A DNA stretch of 64,000 bases from JAFAXD01 sp963816775 (GTDB lineage Bacteria; Pseudomonadota; Alphaproteobacteria; Rhizobiales; Xanthobacteraceae): NCBI GenBank assembly GCA_963816775.1, contig CAWFLX010000040.1, positions 1-64,000 on the forward strand, written 5' to 3'. The first letter of the stretch is position 1. Each line of letters opens with the position of its first letter. A model generated the notes under the pieces. That model saw nothing but the letters and a program-made list of their open reading frames with translations, was not told the origin of the DNA and made no database searches. This document shows positions 31,966-39,604 of the stretch, one piece after another. Both the position numbers and the translations under genes were made by a program.

Positions 31966-32015
31966 ACGGCTTCCCAAGCTGTATGTCGTGGGTTCGATTC
32001 CCATCGCCCGCTCCA
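31966..32015 (+). tRNA. 3' half of tRNA-Gly(CCC): attachment-site remnant
   Basis: ACGGC-TTCCCAA-GCTGT is an anticodon stem-loop with anticodon CCC. It is followed by a variable loop, a T arm (GTGGGTTCGATTCCCAT), the 3' acceptor strand CGCCCGC, a U discriminator and CCA. The D arm and 5' acceptor strand are absent: no GCGGGCG occurs upstream. A 50-base 3' tRNA segment beside an integrase is the classic scar left when an island integrates in a tRNA gene and restores it at the other end. Confidence 0.85.
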
Positions 32016-32070
32016 ATCTCCGGCTTCCGCGCGTGGCCGATGGCGCGATCAATCGTTGAGGTGACCGACC

Positions 32071-32337
32071 ATGTCGGGTGAACTCGATGCGCTGGTTCTG
32101 GATCTCGTGGAATGGGTTGCCCGCGAGCCGCGCTCCTACGCGGATCTGTTCGACGCGTGGCGAACATCGTGTCCGCGCCTCCCGGTGTGGGAGGAAGCCT
32201 GCGATCGCGGTTTCGTGGAACGCGCGAGTGCGCCGGGCGGTGGCGCGCTGGTCATTGTAACGACGTCCGGCCGCAAGTTCCTGCTGCAGCACGGCCGGCC
32301 CGCTTACGCCGCCGTTCCCGAACGCGGCGCCGCCTGA
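32071..32337 (+). CDS. Small conserved hypothetical protein
   Basis: This is the first gene on the core side of the tRNA scar. It has 88 residues: a helical N-terminal part (LDALVLDLVEWVAREPRSYA) and the pattern WRTSCPRLPVWEEACDRGFV. The layout looks like a small winged-helix protein (helices, then the hairpin GGALVIVTTSGRKFL). The DNA-binding role is inferred from predicted order only. GAGG precedes the ATG. Confidence 0.65.
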   Translation: MSGELDALVLDLVEWVAREPRSYADLFDAWRTSCPRLPVWEEACDRGFVERASAPGGGALVIVTTSGRKFLLQHGRPAYAAVPERGAA

Positions 32338-32408
32338 TTGCGAGCAGGTATTTTTCCAAGAGAATGATCTAACATGACGGGGCGGCGGTCCCGCACGGAG
32401 GGCTCGTC

Positions 32409-32744
32409 ATGATCGGATCCAACCGCTTGCGGTTCTGGCTGCTTGCGGGGGCGGCTGCACTCGGCGGCGCTAGTGTCACGCTGGGCGGCGAGCCGCCTGG
32501 TGCCCGGCTGTCTGCAACCCCCGTTCTCCTTGCCGCGGCCCTGCTTCAGGCGGGCCGGCTCGATGACGCGCTCGAGCAGTTCCAGCGCGCCCTCAAGCGC
32601 GCGCCCAACAACGGCTGGACCTATTTCGGCCTCGCGCAACTCTACAAGGCGCGCCGCGACGCCAAGGCGGCGCGTGACGCAGAAGCGCAGCTCGCGCACA
32701 CATGGTTTGGTGACCGCGCACTGCTCGACGTGTCGAGGTTGTGA
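32409..32744 (+). CDS. Exported TPR-like protein
   Basis: This 111-residue protein has a hydrophobic leader (LRFWLLAGAAALGGASVTLG) and one to two tetratricopeptide repeats (LLQAGRLDDALEQFQRALKR; NNGWTYFGLAQLYKARRDAK). TPRs mediate protein contacts; the partner is unknown. It ends three bases before the next gene, with which it probably forms an operon. Confidence 0.7.
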   Translation: MIGSNRLRFWLLAGAAALGGASVTLGGEPPGARLSATPVLLAAALLQAGRLDDALEQFQRALKRAPNNGWTYFGLAQLYKARRDAKAARDAEAQLAHTWFGDRALLDVSRL

Positions 32745-32747
32745 GTC

Positions 32748-33233
32748 ATGGACGTCACGCGCGAATCGTTGAGCGAAAAATTCGGCCTGTACGGCGATGC
32801 CGAACTTCTTGAAGAGTATCGCTCCGGCGGTCTGACCGAGCTGGCGACCGAAGTCGCCAAAGCGGAGCTTGCAAAGCGCGGCATCGACGCGGCAAAGCCG
32901 GCCCCGGCCGCACCGCCGCCTCCGGAACCGGAGCCGGAGGAGGTGCCTGAGCCGCTGATCGACGGTGATCTCGTGATGGTGGCGCGCCTGTTTGACGCGA
33001 CGGAAGCCGAGATGCTGCGCGGTCTGTTGGAGGCCGAAGGCGTGCCTGCCATGGTTGCTGATGCGCACACCTCGCGGGCCATCTCATTCCTTCAAACCGC
33101 GATCGGTGGCGTGCGCATTTTGGTTCCCGAGTCCTATCTGGAAAAGGCGCGCGAGGTTTTGCGAGCCGATGCGCGCGGCGACTACGCGATCGACGACGCG
33201 ACCGACGTGGGGCCGCCTTCGGAAGCGCCGTAG
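32748..33233 (+). CDS. DUF2007-type putative signal-transducing protein
   Basis: The 161-residue product has an N-terminal helical region (LSEKFGLYGDAELLEEYRSG), a Pro/Glu-rich linker (about residues 52-66) and a C-terminal DUF2007 domain: LVMVARLFDATEAEMLRGLL, EAEGVPAMVAD and GGVRILVPESYLEKAREVL. This domain is related to the PII-like/GlnB-fold small signalling modules, with no proven ligand. It follows the TPR gene closely. Intact. Confidence 0.75.
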   Translation: MDVTRESLSEKFGLYGDAELLEEYRSGGLTELATEVAKAELAKRGIDAAKPAPAAPPPPEPEPEEVPEPLIDGDLVMVARLFDATEAEMLRGLLEAEGVPAMVADAHTSRAISFLQTAIGGVRILVPESYLEKAREVLRADARGDYAIDDATDVGPPSEAP

Positions 33234-33314
33234 GGCGGGTCAGGTACGAAGCCGCAACGGCGCGCTATCCTTTGTCGCAGGCGCGATGTCGGCATGCAGG
33301 TCTCGGCATGGCCA

Positions 33315-34283
33315 TTACTCCGGCGTGATGCCGGCGTCGCGCACCACCTGACCCCATTTGGCCATTTCGGTTGGGATGAACGCCGCGAGTTCCTCGGGCG
33401 TGCTGGTAAGCGGCTCGACTGCCATCGCCTGCATTTTGTCTTGCACGTCTGGCCGCTGGATGTAGTCGACCACCGCACGATTGAGCGTGTCGATTGCCGG
33501 CCGCGGCGTGCCGGCGCGCGCCATCACGGCGAACCAGCCGAGCGCCGAATAACCCGGCAGCGCCGCCTCCGCGATCGTTGGGATATCGGGGGCGGCCTTG
33601 ACGCGGTGCGTGGTGGTGACACCAAACGCCGTGATCTTGCCGTCGCGGATGAGCTGCATCGATGGCAGCAAGTCGACCATCATCAGCGGGATCACGCCCG
33701 ACATCACATCGGTCAGGGCGGGGACGCTTCCCTTGTAGGGAACATGCTGCATCTTCAGGCCCGCCATCTTCATGAACAGTTCCATGAACAGATGGTGCGG
33801 TGTGCCGTGTCCGGCAGACGCGTAGCTCAGTTGACCCGGCCTTGCCTTGATGTAGGCGATCAGCTCGGGGAGCGTTTTGGGGCCGACCTCTGGATTGGCG
33901 ACAAGCACGAAGTAGGCCGAGCCCACGAGGCTGACCGGTGCGAGATCCTTGATCGGGTCGTAGGGAAGCGACTTGTAGATGTTAGGATTGACGGCCAACG
34001 ATGTCGCCGACGACATCACCAACATCGAACCGTCGGGCGGCGACTTCGCGACCGCCGACGTCCCGATCTGCATGCTCGCGCCCGGACGATTTTCGACCAC
34101 GAACGGTTGCTTGAGCCGCTGGTGCAGCGCGTCCGCCAGCATACGGGAGAGGATGTCCGTGGATCCTCCCGGCGCAAATGGAACGATGAAAGTCACGGTG
34201 CGATCCGGGTACTCGGCTCGCACAAGCCCAAGCCCGCAGCCCAACCCCACAGCCAGCGCCATCGCAGCATATTTGAACGTCAT
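33315..34283 (-). CDS. Bug-type tripartite tricarboxylate transporter solute-binding protein
   Basis: This 322-residue periplasmic protein has a signal peptide (MTFKYAAMALAVGLGCGLGL, cleavage near VRA). Family motifs: YPDRTVTFIVPFAPGGSTDI, FVVENRPGASMQIGTSAVAK, YDPIKDLAPVSLVGSAYFVL and YASAGHGTPHHLFMELFMKM. It would capture a carboxylate for a TctA/TctB membrane pair, which is not encoded nearby; orphan Bug proteins are typical of this group of bacteria. It is intact, in contrast to the remnant at 27,790. Confidence 0.9.
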   Translation of the reverse strand: MTFKYAAMALAVGLGCGLGLVRAEYPDRTVTFIVPFAPGGSTDILSRMLADALHQRLKQPFVVENRPGASMQIGTSAVAKSPPDGSMLVMSSATSLAVNPNIYKSLPYDPIKDLAPVSLVGSAYFVLVANPEVGPKTLPELIAYIKARPGQLSYASAGHGTPHHLFMELFMKMAGLKMQHVPYKGSVPALTDVMSGVIPLMMVDLLPSMQLIRDGKITAFGVTTTHRVKAAPDIPTIAEAALPGYSALGWFAVMARAGTPRPAIDTLNRAVVDYIQRPDVQDKMQAMAVEPLTSTPEELAAFIPTEMAKWGQVVRDAGITPE

Positions 34284-34529
34284 GCCGCGTCCTCCCCTTC
34301 GGTTTTGGCCGGGAGGTTAGCAGGTTGCTCGCCGCATACCCACCTGGCCGTGACGGCGGTGATGCGGTTGCGGTGTCTCGAATTGGCTGCCTATGGGAAT
34401 CACTCGGGTATACGGTATAAAATCCCAATAGACGCCTCTGCTCAGGCGTTGCCGGGCATCGTCGTCGGCCCTATTTGGAGCATGTTCGGCGCCGAAAACG
34501 GCGACGCCGATCGCTGGCACGGATCTCTG

Positions 34530-34691
34530 ATGTCGCAGCAGCCGTCTTCCATGCTCGCCTTGCCACGCCCGGTGATGGTGCTGGGTGCAGCCGTGACCTT
34601 GTTGATCGCGGCCGCGGTCGCGCTTTGGGTGCACTACGGCACGGCCGTGTTCTACGAGATGATCGCCGCTGGGGTCGCGTGGTGCCTGTGA
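34530..34691 (+). CDS. Small membrane protein upstream of the SCO gene
   Basis: These 53 residues contain one long membrane segment (PVMVLGAAVTLLIAAAVALW) and end AVFYEMIAAGVAWCL. The stop lies 8 bases before the SCO start. Similar small membrane proteins occur just ahead of SCO genes in related bacteria, from memory. It may help cytochrome oxidase assembly, by context only. The longer frame from 33,294 is a shadow of the Bug gene. Confidence 0.55.
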   Translation: MSQQPSSMLALPRPVMVLGAAVTLLIAAAVALWVHYGTAVFYEMIAAGVAWCL

Positions 34692-34699
34692 GGACGTAA

Positions 34700-35299
34700 A
34701 TGACGGTGAAGACGACGCGTTTGCTGCTGGTGCTCGGAGCCTTTGTGGCCGGCCTGATTGTTTGCTTCGGCGTGGTCATGCTGCTGACCGGGCAGGCCGG
34801 CGCACCGATCCGGGCGCAGGCTGCTGCCATCGGCGGTCCGTTTCATCTCGTCGATCAGGACGGGCGCGCGGTGAGCGACCAGGATTTCCGCGGCAAGCCG
34901 CTACTGGTGTTCTTCGGCTATACGCACTGCCCCGACGTCTGTCCGACAACCTTGTTCGACGTGTCCGAAGTGATGCGGCGTCTGGGTCCCGAAGCCGATC
35001 GGGCAGCCGCGCTGTTCATCACGGTTGATCCGCAGCGCGATACGCCCGCCACGCTCAAGGACTACCTCTCGAGCTTCGATCCGCATCTGCGGGGCCTGAC
35101 CGGCAGCACCGACGCGACCGCGGCTGTCGCAAAGGCCTACCGAGTCTATTACAAGAAGGTTCCGACCGAGGGCGACGACTATACGATGGACCACACCGCC
35201 ATCGTTTACCTGATGGATAAGGATGGACATTTTGTTGCGCCGTTCAGCCTGCGCCGAACCCCCGAAGCCGCCGCCGATGACTTGCGCCGCTATCTGTGA
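34700..35299 (+). CDS. SCO1/SenC-family copper chaperone
   Basis: This 199-residue membrane-anchored thioredoxin-fold protein has an N-terminal anchor (LLLVLGAFVAGLIVCFGVVM). Copper ligands are the CxxxC at about residues 77-81 (HCPDVCPTTLFD) and a His in MDHTAIVYLMD. SCO proteins deliver copper to the CuA site of cytochrome c oxidase or act in redox control. Neighbours are a small membrane protein upstream and a binding-protein-like gene 4 bases downstream, likely co-transcribed. Confidence 0.92.
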   Translation: MTVKTTRLLLVLGAFVAGLIVCFGVVMLLTGQAGAPIRAQAAAIGGPFHLVDQDGRAVSDQDFRGKPLLVFFGYTHCPDVCPTTLFDVSEVMRRLGPEADRAAALFITVDPQRDTPATLKDYLSSFDPHLRGLTGSTDATAAVAKAYRVYYKKVPTEGDDYTMDHTAIVYLMDKDGHFVAPFSLRRTPEAAADDLRRYL

Positions 35300-35303
35300 T
35301 TCG

Positions 35304-36272
35304 ATGCGAGCTTCGATGTCCCGGACCGCGCAATTGCGTCCGCTCCGCACCGGGCTGATGCTCGCCGGGTTCTACGTCGCTTTGCTGATGCCGGCGCTGG
35401 CGCAGAACCTGCCCTCCAAGCTGCCGTCTGCGCCGCCGCCGGCCGCTTTGCCGACCCCAGCGCCTTCGCCTGTGCCGCTTCCCCAATCGCCCGCCACCAG
35501 GGCGGCCATTGCCAAGCCGCCGGTCCCGAGCTTCTGGGATCCGCGCCGGCGCCCGGAGCGCCCCGACATGTCGCGCGTCAACTTGATCCGCTTCATGACC
35601 GAGGTCGACTATCCGCCGTTCGACTATGCAGGGCAGGACGGAAATCCGACCGGGTTCAATGTCGATCTCGCGCGTCTGATCTGCGATGAGCTGAAGGTTC
35701 CCTGCACCATGCAGATGCGCCGCTTCGACACGCTGATTGACGCGCTCAACGAGAACAAGGGCGACGCCGCCATCGCCTCCATGGCCGTTACCGGTCAAAC
35801 GCGCGCGCAGGTGGATTTCAGCGATCCCTATTACCGGCCGATCGGCCGGTTCGCGGCGCGGCGCGAGGCCGGGGCCGTTTTTCCTGAGCCGCTCGATGGT
35901 AAGAAAATCGCGGTGGTGTCCGGTACTGCGCACGACGAATATGCGCGCGCGCTGTTCACCCAAGCCGACATTCGTCGCTATCCGGGCGCAGACGCTGCGC
36001 GCGACGCGCTCCGACGCGGCGAGGTCGATCTGCTGTTCGGCGACGGATTCTCGCTGGCGTCCTGGCTCAACGGCACCGATTCGAACAATTGCTGCGTGTT
36101 CGTGGGCGGGCCCTATGCGGAAAGCCGCGTTTTCGGCGAAGGCGTCGGGATCGCGGTCAAACGCGGCAATGATACGCTGCGTCAGGCGTTCAACTGGGCG
36201 CTGTTTCGGCTTTGGGAAAAAGGCAAGTTCGCCGAACTCTGGCTGCGTTATTTCCCGATCAATCCGTATTAG
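35304..36272 (+). CDS. Periplasmic amino-acid-type solute-binding protein (SBP_bac_3)
   Basis: A signal/anchor (GLMLAGFYVALLMPALAQNL) is followed by a Pro-rich linker and an SBP_bac_3 domain: VDYPPFDYAGQDGNPTGFNV, DLARLICDELKVPCTMQMRR, ALNENKGDAAIASMAVTGQT and DFSDPYYRPIGRFAARR. The family binds polar amino acids or acts as a sensor domain. No ABC permease is adjacent. Starts at 35,304 or 35,316 (MSRTAQ) are equally possible; the longer frame at 35,223 overlaps the SCO gene and is unlikely. Confidence 0.8.
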   Translation: MRASMSRTAQLRPLRTGLMLAGFYVALLMPALAQNLPSKLPSAPPPAALPTPAPSPVPLPQSPATRAAIAKPPVPSFWDPRRRPERPDMSRVNLIRFMTEVDYPPFDYAGQDGNPTGFNVDLARLICDELKVPCTMQMRRFDTLIDALNENKGDAAIASMAVTGQTRAQVDFSDPYYRPIGRFAARREAGAVFPEPLDGKKIAVVSGTAHDEYARALFTQADIRRYPGADAARDALRRGEVDLLFGDGFSLASWLNGTDSNNCCVFVGGPYAESRVFGEGVGIAVKRGNDTLRQAFNWALFRLWEKGKFAELWLRYFPINPY

Positions 36273-36284
36273 CCTCTCGTCAGC

Positions 36285-37925
36285 ATGACCGACCTTGACA
36301 CCACCGCCGCATCGCTGCGTGCGCTCGCCGAGCAATCGACCGCCTGGCCGTTCGAGGAGGCGCGCAAGATCGTCGCCCGGCTGAAGAAGCACCCGAAGGA
36401 CGAGGTGATCTTCGAGACCGGCTACGGGCCTTCCGGCCTGCCGCACATCGGCACCTTCGGCGAAGTGGCGCGCACCACCATGGTGCGGCACGCGTTCCGG
36501 ATCCTCAGCGACGACAAGGTCCGCACGCGCCTGATTGCGTTCTCCGACGATATGGATGGCTTGCGCAAGGTGCCGGACAACATCCCGAACAAGGACATGG
36601 TCGCGCGGTATCTAAAGCAGCCGTTGACCCGGGTCCCTGATCCCTTCGGCACGCATCCGAGCTTTGGCGAGCACAATAACGCGCGGTTGCGCGCGTTCCT
36701 CGATGCGTTCGGCTTCGAGTACGAGTTCCTATCGTCCACAGCTTGTTACACCTCTGGGCGCTTCGATAATGCGTTGCTGCGCGTGCTGGAACGCTTCGAT
36801 GAAGTAATGGCGATCATGCTACCGTCTTTGCGCGAGGAGCGCGCCGCCACCTACTCACCATTTCTCCCTATCTCGCCCAAAACCGGCGCCGTGTTGGAGG
36901 TTCCGATCGTGGCGCATGACGCGCGCGCCGGCACCATCACCTACAATGATCCCGACAGCGGCGAGCGGGTGACGACGACAGTGACGGGCGGGCATGCCAA
37001 GCTGCAATGGAAGCCCGACTGGGCGATGCGCTGGCTCGCCCTCGGCGTCGACTACGAAATGGCCGGCAAGGACCTGATCGATTCGGTCAAGCTCTCGAGC
37101 GAGATCTGCCGTGCACTTGGCGGCACGCCGCCGGAGGGCTTCAACTATGAGCTCTTTCTCGACGAGAAGGGCCAGAAGATTTCAAAGTCGAAGGGCAACG
37201 GCCTGACCATCGAGGAGTGGCTGCGCTACGCCAGCCCTGAAAGCCTGGCGCTGTTCATGTATCGCGAGCCGAAGGCGGCGAAACGGCTGTACTTCGACGT
37301 AATCCCGCGTCATGCCGACGAGTATCAGCAATTCTTGGAAGCGTATCAGCGCCAGGACATGCGTCAGCGCCTGTCCAATCCGGTCTGGCACATTCACTCG
37401 GGTGCGCCGCCGGCGCCCGAGATGCCGATCTCGTTTGCGATGCTGCTCAGTCTTGTCACGGCGTCGAATGCCGAGAATGCAGAGACGCTGTGGGGCTTCA
37501 TTGCGCGCTATCGGCCGGGGGTTACGCCCGCAACGCATCCCAAGCTCGGGCAGCTGGTCGACTATGCGATCCACTACTTCCGAGACTTCGTGCTGCCGGA
37601 AAAGAAGTTCCGCGAGCCGACGCCCGCGGAGCGCGCGGCGCTGATCGATCTGCGCGACGCGCTCGCTCAGTTGCCGGCGGATGAGCCGGCCGAACGCATT
37701 CAGGAAGTCGTCTACGAGGTCGGGCGGCGCGAGCCGTTTCTCGACAAGTCCGGCAAGGTCAAGACCAAGGACGGCAAGCCCGGCGTCGTGCTCGACTGGT
37801 TCAACATGTTGTACCAGGTCCTGCTCGGCCAGGAGAAAGGCCCGCGCTTCGGTTCGTTCGTCGCCGCATATGGACTGCAGAACACGATCGACATGATCGA
37901 CGGCGCACTGGCGCGGTCAGCGTAA
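36285..37925 (+). CDS. lysK: Lysyl-tRNA synthetase, class I
   Basis: This 546-residue enzyme charges tRNA-Lys with lysine. It is the class I (archaeal-type) form: GPSGLPHIGTFGEVARTTMV carries the HIGH-like motif (near residue 52) and KGQKISKSKGNG the KMSKS-like motif (near residue 298). The C-terminal alpha-helical cage includes YEVGRREPFLDKSGKVK and WFNMLYQVLLGQEKGPRFGS. Class I LysRS replaces the usual class II enzyme in most archaea and some alphaproteobacteria and spirochaetes. It follows the binding-protein gene by 12 bases and ends 26 bases from a convergent gene. Confidence 0.95.
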   Translation: MTDLDTTAASLRALAEQSTAWPFEEARKIVARLKKHPKDEVIFETGYGPSGLPHIGTFGEVARTTMVRHAFRILSDDKVRTRLIAFSDDMDGLRKVPDNIPNKDMVARYLKQPLTRVPDPFGTHPSFGEHNNARLRAFLDAFGFEYEFLSSTACYTSGRFDNALLRVLERFDEVMAIMLPSLREERAATYSPFLPISPKTGAVLEVPIVAHDARAGTITYNDPDSGERVTTTVTGGHAKLQWKPDWAMRWLALGVDYEMAGKDLIDSVKLSSEICRALGGTPPEGFNYELFLDEKGQKISKSKGNGLTIEEWLRYASPESLALFMYREPKAAKRLYFDVIPRHADEYQQFLEAYQRQDMRQRLSNPVWHIHSGAPPAPEMPISFAMLLSLVTASNAENAETLWGFIARYRPGVTPATHPKLGQLVDYAIHYFRDFVLPEKKFREPTPAERAALIDLRDALAQLPADEPAERIQEVVYEVGRREPFLDKSGKVKTKDGKPGVVLDWFNMLYQVLLGQEKGPRFGSFVAAYGLQNTIDMIDGALARSA

Positions 37926-37951
37926 AATCGCGTGCCGTTTACGGCAGGATT

Positions 37952-38704
37952 TCACCCCGACTGCAACACGTATCGGCGATTGTCCTTCTGCAGCGGCCGC
38001 GCGTTCATCGCGTAGAGCTTGGCGAACGCCGCGATATCGGCTTCCGCGACTTCGATCGGCGCGCGCAGAAGAGACCATTCGATGTTCTCGCCGCACGGCG
38101 GAATCGTGAGCGAACCGGCATAGCGGAAGTAACTACGCTCGCCCGGCAACAGGCCGTTCGGATCGATGCCCGTATCGGCTTTGACCGGCGGCCCTTCGGC
38201 CGAGGGCATGGTCTGAACAATCTTGTGAAACATTGCATTAGCCTTTCCGGGCACCATCATGACGCCGACTGCGGCCGCGTTGCCGGCGGCGTTGGTGTGC
38301 ACGAAATGCAACTCCATGGCGGAGCGCTTGCCGGCGATCAGATGCTCGGCCGGATGGTGAAAATGAAATTGCACCAGCGTGTAGCGATCGCTGCTGGTCA
38401 ACAATGTAGAGCCGGGAGCGAAATCCAACCGGATCGTGTGGCCATTGTTGACGATCGTATCGGGTGTTGTGCTCCACCCGAAGACGAGCGGCGGCAGCCG
38501 TGCCGGGATCGGAGCCACGACATCGATCGGTGACTGCTGAGTGCCGATTCCGCAAATCTTGTCGGCAGCATCGAGCTCACCCCAATGGTCGGGACCGCTC
38601 GCCCCCTCGTAGCTCCAGTGCGCGGCGTCAGCTGCAAGGGCGGGTGCACACAATGGGCAGAGGCCGAACGCGCCAAGCCCGCGCATGAACGAGCGACGAT
38701 GCAT
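37952..38704 (-). CDS. Alpha-type carbonic anhydrase, exported
   Basis: This 250-residue protein has a Tat-like signal (MHRRSFMRGLGAFGLCPLCA, cleavage after ALAA). Alpha-carbonic anhydrase features: HWGELDAADKICGIGTQQSP, the zinc ligands in QFHFHHPAEH and ELHFVHTN, and SLTIPPCGENIEWSLL, with the conserved Cys pair (C51 region and CGE) that form a disulfide. It interconverts CO2 and bicarbonate in the periplasm. Convergent with lysK; a short inverted repeat (TGCCGT/ACGGCA, about 37,932-37,945) lies between them. Confidence 0.92.
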   Translation of the reverse strand: MHRRSFMRGLGAFGLCPLCAPALAADAAHWSYEGASGPDHWGELDAADKICGIGTQQSPIDVVAPIPARLPPLVFGWSTTPDTIVNNGHTIRLDFAPGSTLLTSSDRYTLVQFHFHHPAEHLIAGKRSAMELHFVHTNAAGNAAAVGVMMVPGKANAMFHKIVQTMPSAEGPPVKADTGIDPNGLLPGERSYFRYAGSLTIPPCGENIEWSLLRAPIEVAEADIAAFAKLYAMNARPLQKDNRRYVLQSG

Positions 38705-38748
38705 GTTTTCACTCCGATGGATGATGATTGCTTTCGCGAACGCAATAA

Positions 38749-39381
38749 TTACTGGCTAGCCCACACGATGCGCGCCATCCAGGCCACCTCGTCCCCCGGG
38801 AGCGAGCGCTCGGCCTGCTCGCTCGTCAACGCGCGAATGTCGATAGTCTTACCGGCGGCGCGACGCAATTCCGTGGCGATTAGTTCTCCTGCGCGAGTCA
38901 TGACCACGACCCGGTCGCCGCGGCGCACCGGTGCGGCCGGTGAGACGACGATGACGGTGCCGTCCCGATAGGTCGGTTGCAGGATGTCGCCGGCGATTTC
39001 GAGCGCGTAGGCGTGCTCGTCGGGCGGCGCCGAAAATGGGATTTCATCCCATCCCTTGGCGGTCGGAAACCCGGCGGCATCGAAATGGCTGACCGCGCTG
39101 ACCTGCGCGAATCCCATCAGCGGCAGCGTGCGTCCGGCATCCGCGGTCCGCTCGGTGATCAGGTTGACGAATTCCTCGATTGATATGCCGGTGGCGGCGA
39201 GGGATTTTGCGACCGATTCGGTGGAGGGCCAGCGCTCGCGGCCCTGCCGGGTGATCCGCTTGGATTTGTTGAACGTCGTCGGGTCGAGACCGGCGCGTTT
39301 GGCAAGTCCGGACGCGGATAGATCCGCGCGTTTGGCAAGCCGGTCGATTGCCGCCCAGATTTGCGCGTGGGTCAACATCAC
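38749..39381 (-). CDS. HTH/LexA-like (S24-type) repressor lacking the catalytic Ser
   Basis: This 210-residue protein has an N-terminal XRE-type HTH (WAAIDRLAKRADLSASGLAK, RAGLDPTTFNKSKR) and a C-terminal S24 beta-domain. In active S24 proteins the motif GDSMxP carries the catalytic Ser, while here it is AGDILQP; the Lys region reads RRGDRVVVMTRAGELIATEL. Self-cleavage is therefore doubtful. It could be a C1-like repressor that only dimerises through this domain. It lies divergent to pyrD, about 220 bases apart. Confidence 0.8.
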   Translation of the reverse strand: MMLTHAQIWAAIDRLAKRADLSASGLAKRAGLDPTTFNKSKRITRQGRERWPSTESVAKSLAATGISIEEFVNLITERTADAGRTLPLMGFAQVSAVSHFDAAGFPTAKGWDEIPFSAPPDEHAYALEIAGDILQPTYRDGTVIVVSPAAPVRRGDRVVVMTRAGELIATELRRAAGKTIDIRALTSEQAERSLPGDEVAWMARIVWASQ

Positions 39382-39604
39382 AAGGACTCGATCGGGGAAA
39401 TTCGGTTAGCGGCAAGGCATTCTGCTTAGGAATTATAACCTCGCAATGACGATGTCCAGGTTGTTTTCACGAGCCCTGGCTCTGCGCCAGTGTTCGTCGT
39501 CACAGGTCGAGGCATGTCGTACAAATTCGGCCGTCGGGCCTGCTGGCCGGGTCCGAAGCGGTACGGAAGATGCTATAGGGTGCGCCATCATCTTGGAGAC
39601 CGCC

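Noticed and set aside
31930..32015. Complete tRNA starting at GGAGCG (31,931)
   Set aside because: GGAGCG pairs with CGCTCC near the 3' end, but the register conflicts with the CCA end and no D arm can be drawn. The 5' half of the tRNA-Gly is missing.
33294..34691. 465-codon plus-strand frame
   Set aside because: It is antisense to the Bug gene over most of its length; only the last 53 codons (from 34,530) look like a real membrane peptide.
35244..36491. 415-codon minus-strand frame opposite the SBP_bac_3 gene
   Set aside because: High-GC shadow frame rich in Arg and His; the plus strand has a clear family match.
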